This document shows, piece by piece, positions 40,968 through 42,216 of a stretch of DNA of 42,216 nt. Within the stretch, counting starts at the first letter, position 1; each line of letters begins with the position of its first letter. Below the pieces are notes generated by a model that saw only the letters and a list, made by a program, of their open reading frames with translations, was not told the origin of the DNA and ran no database searches. A program made the position numbers and the translations under genes. Source of the stretch: an uncultured Oscillospiraceae bacterium. GTDB taxonomy: Bacteria > Bacillota > Clostridia > Oscillospirales > Ruminococcaceae. Location: the NCBI GenBank assembly GCA_900542145.1, contig UQMF01000019.1, forward strand, positions 1-42,216, written 5' to 3'.

Positions 40968-41648
40968 ATGGCAGACCGTAAATTACAGGTAAGAAAAAAG
41001 CGCGCCGCAGAGGTGATTTCACTGCTGCGCGGGGAATACCCGGACGTGAAATGCGCGCTGATATATACTCAGCCGCACGAGCTGCTGATCGCAACACGGC
41101 TGTCGGCGCAGTGCACGGACAAGCGCGTGAATATGGTGACTCCGGCTCTTTTCGGGCGGTTCCGGAGTATAGACGAGTTCGCGGCGGCGGATTCCGCGGA
41201 GGTCGGGGAGTATATCCGCACCTGCGGACTGTACAAGACCAAGGCGGCGGATATCGTCAATATGTGCGTTATGCTCCGGGACGTGTACGGCGGCAGAGTG
41301 CCGGACAGTATAGAGGAACTGGTGAAGCTGCCGGGAGTAGGGCGCAAGACCGCAAATCTGATAGTCGGCGACCTGTACGGCAAGCCTGCAATGGTGTGCG
41401 ATACGCATGTTATCCGGCTGTCGAACCGGCTCGGACTGGCGGATTCCACGGACGCGGCGGTGGTCGAGCGGCAGCTCCGGGAGGTAGTTCCGCCGGAGGA
41501 AGGTCTGATGTTCTGCCACCGGCTGGTGCACCACGGCAGGGACGTCTGCGAGGCGAGGGCACCGAAGTGTGAGGTCTGCGTGCTGCGGAATGTCTGTCAG
41601 AGCAAGGATAAACCGGCGGTGTCCTACCGCGCAGGTTCCAGGAAATGA
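40968..41648 (+). CDS. nth: Endonuclease III
   Basis: This base-excision repair glycosylase/lyase removes oxidised pyrimidines. The ATG at 40968 has GAGG 6 nt upstream; one at 40956 overlaps the previous gene and is less likely. In the 226-residue protein, LPGVGRKTAN at 121-130 is the helix-hairpin-helix with catalytic Lys127. Asp145 follows in VCDTHVIRL. Cys194, 201, 204 and 210 (C-x6-C-x2-C-x5-C) hold the 4Fe-4S cluster. Confidence 0.97.
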   Translation: MADRKLQVRKKRAAEVISLLRGEYPDVKCALIYTQPHELLIATRLSAQCTDKRVNMVTPALFGRFRSIDEFAAADSAEVGEYIRTCGLYKTKAADIVNMCVMLRDVYGGRVPDSIEELVKLPGVGRKTANLIVGDLYGKPAMVCDTHVIRLSNRLGLADSTDAAVVERQLREVVPPEEGLMFCHRLVHHGRDVCEARAPKCEVCVLRNVCQSKDKPAVSYRAGSRK

Positions 41649-41650
41649 GA

Positions 41651-41679
41651 AAATCCGGACGCGCTGCCCGGATTTTTTT
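41651..41679 (+). terminator. Terminator after nth
   Basis: AAATCCGG 41651-41658 pairs with CCGGATTT 41668-41675 and the T-run continues to 41679. It starts 2 nt after the nth stop. Confidence 0.9.
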
Positions 41680-41689
41680 GCCGCAGTAC

Positions 41690-41718
41690 TTGACTTTGGA
41701 CGGGTATTGTGATAAAAT
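41690..41718 (+). promoter_or_regulatory. Promoter of tRNA-Ala
   Basis: TTGACT 41690-41695 and TAAAAT 41713-41718 are 17 nt apart, and the tRNA begins 12 nt after the -10 box. Confidence 0.9.
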
Positions 41719-41730
41719 ACAATTGTGCCT

Positions 41731-41806
41731 GGGGGTGTAGCTCAGTTGGGAGAGCGCTTGCTTCGCATGTAAGAGGTCAGGGGTTCGAATCCCCCCATCT
41801 CCACCA
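41731..41806 (+). tRNA. tRNA-Ala (anticodon CGC)
   Basis: The cloverleaf is complete over 76 nt. The acceptor stem is 41731-41737/41794-41800 plus 41801-41802, a D arm GCTC/GAGC follows, the anticodon stem is CTTGC/GTAAG with anticodon CGC at 41764-41766, and the T loop is TTCGAAT. The acceptor stem holds the G3-U70 pair that marks alanine tRNAs. CCA is encoded at 41804-41806. It is transcribed alone from its own promoter. Confidence 0.97.
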
Positions 41807-41865
41807 AAGTCAAAAGCGTCGAACTCCGTTTCGTAAGGAACGGATTCGCGCTTATATGCAGATTT
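41807..41865 (+). other. tRNA trailer with a long imperfect hairpin
   Basis: AGCG 41815-41818, GAA and TCCGTT pair with AACGGA, TTC and CGCT 41849-41852, with small bulges and a loop of TCGTAAGG. It precedes the terminator and may be a processing signal for the 3' end. Confidence 0.5.
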
Positions 41866-41894
41866 GAGGACGGTTGATCAGCCGTCCTCTTTTT
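41866..41894 (+). terminator. Terminator after the tRNA
   Basis: A 10-bp stem (41866-41875 with 41880-41889, one GU) over GATC is followed by TTTTT at 41890-41894. Confidence 0.93.
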
Positions 41895-42118
41895 GCTACT
41901 CTGAATTATTTAGTGGCTTTTTCGGTAATCTCCAATAGCAACTAACCCCGACAACTCTTTCGAACTGCCGTGGTCAGTTGCTATTCAGGTAATTCTGCCG
42001 GAAAGCGGTTATTTCTCAACTCTAATGAAACGGTTTTATATGTTTCTGTATTGAGTGAACCCGCAAGCTGTACAATGTCTAGCCTGCTGCCACTGATATT
42101 GATGTTGTATAATAAAAC
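41895..42118. other. Spacer with no clear gene
   Basis: This 224-nt stretch is noncoding as far as I can see. It holds one notable inverted repeat (see 41934-41985). A possible fragment of a decayed gene on the minus strand could not be supported. Confidence 0.4.
41934..41985. repeat. 10-bp inverted repeat before the transposase gene
   Basis: AATAGCAACT 41934-41943 and AGTTGCTATT 41976-41985 are perfect inverted copies 32 nt apart. They lie between the tRNA terminator and the transposase promoter and could belong to an insertion-sequence end or a small folded RNA. Confidence 0.5.
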
Positions 42119-42147
42119 TTGACACCCGACGCTCAAAAGGATATACT
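42119..42147 (+). promoter_or_regulatory. Promoter of the edge transposase
   Basis: TTGACA 42119-42124 and TATACT 42142-42147 are 17 nt apart, near consensus. GGAGGG at 42155-42160 follows. Confidence 0.88.
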
Positions 42148-42168
42148 AAAATCAGGAGGGCGAAGGAC

Positions 42169-42216
42169 ATGTCAGAAGCAAGGAAATACGACAGGAGCTA
42201 CAAGGAGCAGTCAGTA
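42169..42216 (+). CDS. IS3-family OrfA-like transposase, partial
   Basis: Only 16 codons are in the window, MSEARKYDRSYKEQSV, the start of a helix-turn-helix OrfA as in IS3-family elements (the (R/K)YDxSxKEx(A/S)V opening). The ribosome site and promoter are strong. The rest of the element lies beyond the right edge, so completeness and activity are unknown. Confidence 0.7.
   Translation, partial: MSEARKYDRSYKEQSV

Noticed and set aside
41895..41985. Decayed gene on the minus strand in the spacer
   Set aside because: A short readable stretch exists but has stops on both sides and no recognisable family.

Overview
The window looks like a chromosomal housekeeping region of a Gram-positive anaerobe of the class Clostridia. 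A Ruminococcus-like member of the Oscillospiraceae is the best guess. The reasons are the complete S10-spc-alpha ribosomal gene order followed by adk-map-(KOW protein)-infA-rpmJ, the zinc-type S14 and L36 proteins, a zinc-lid adenylate kinase, a fused secDF, strong AAGGAGG Shine-Dalgarno sites, and sigma-A promoters with 17-bp spacers. The species is inferred from style, not from a database search.

Layout. (1) 43-7202, plus strand: aspartate kinase, an MptE/DUF115-like protein, thymidylate synthase, a Nudix hydrolase, a large NYN nuclease with about six OST-HTH (LOTUS) repeats, and an AstE/AspA-family protein without the usual zinc histidine. A UUCG-loop terminator at 7211-7241 closes the block. 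(2) 7403-23947, plus strand: an extended -10 promoter, a structured leader of about 300 nt, then rpsJ to rplQ. Encoded here are 26 ribosomal proteins, SecY, Adk, methionine aminopeptidase, a KOW protein, IF-1 and the RNA polymerase alpha subunit. A strong terminator at 23916-23947 ends it. Many gaps in this cluster are unusually long (78-192 nt) and carry hairpins. These include an H-type pseudoknot just upstream of rpsD (S4), interleaved pairings in the rpsJ leader, and mutually exclusive hairpins between rpsJ and rplC. (3) 24035-25180: an AT-rich exported-protein gene with a perfect consensus promoter, followed by a membrane-anchored hypothetical. (4) 25237-36184, mostly minus strand: secDF, an unknown membrane protein, an anchored hypothetical protein, lysS, greA, a CtpA-type S41 protease, ftsX, ftsE and a PucR/CdaR-type regulator. 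One small helical hypothetical (28496-28939) runs on the plus strand. (5) 36413-41806, plus strand: metG, a DUF5610-like hypothetical, tatD, a soluble CorC-like CBS protein, nth and tRNA-Ala(CGC). (6) 41866-42216: the tRNA terminator, a spacer with an inverted repeat, and the first 16 codons of an IS3-family OrfA-like transposase cut by the window edge.

Most of the region makes ribosomes, secretes proteins, charges tRNA and divides the cell. The least ordinary items are the multi-LOTUS NYN protein and the set of structured RNA elements inside the ribosomal cluster. I see no defence island, prophage, CRISPR array or biosynthetic cluster, and I do not claim a new multi-gene system.
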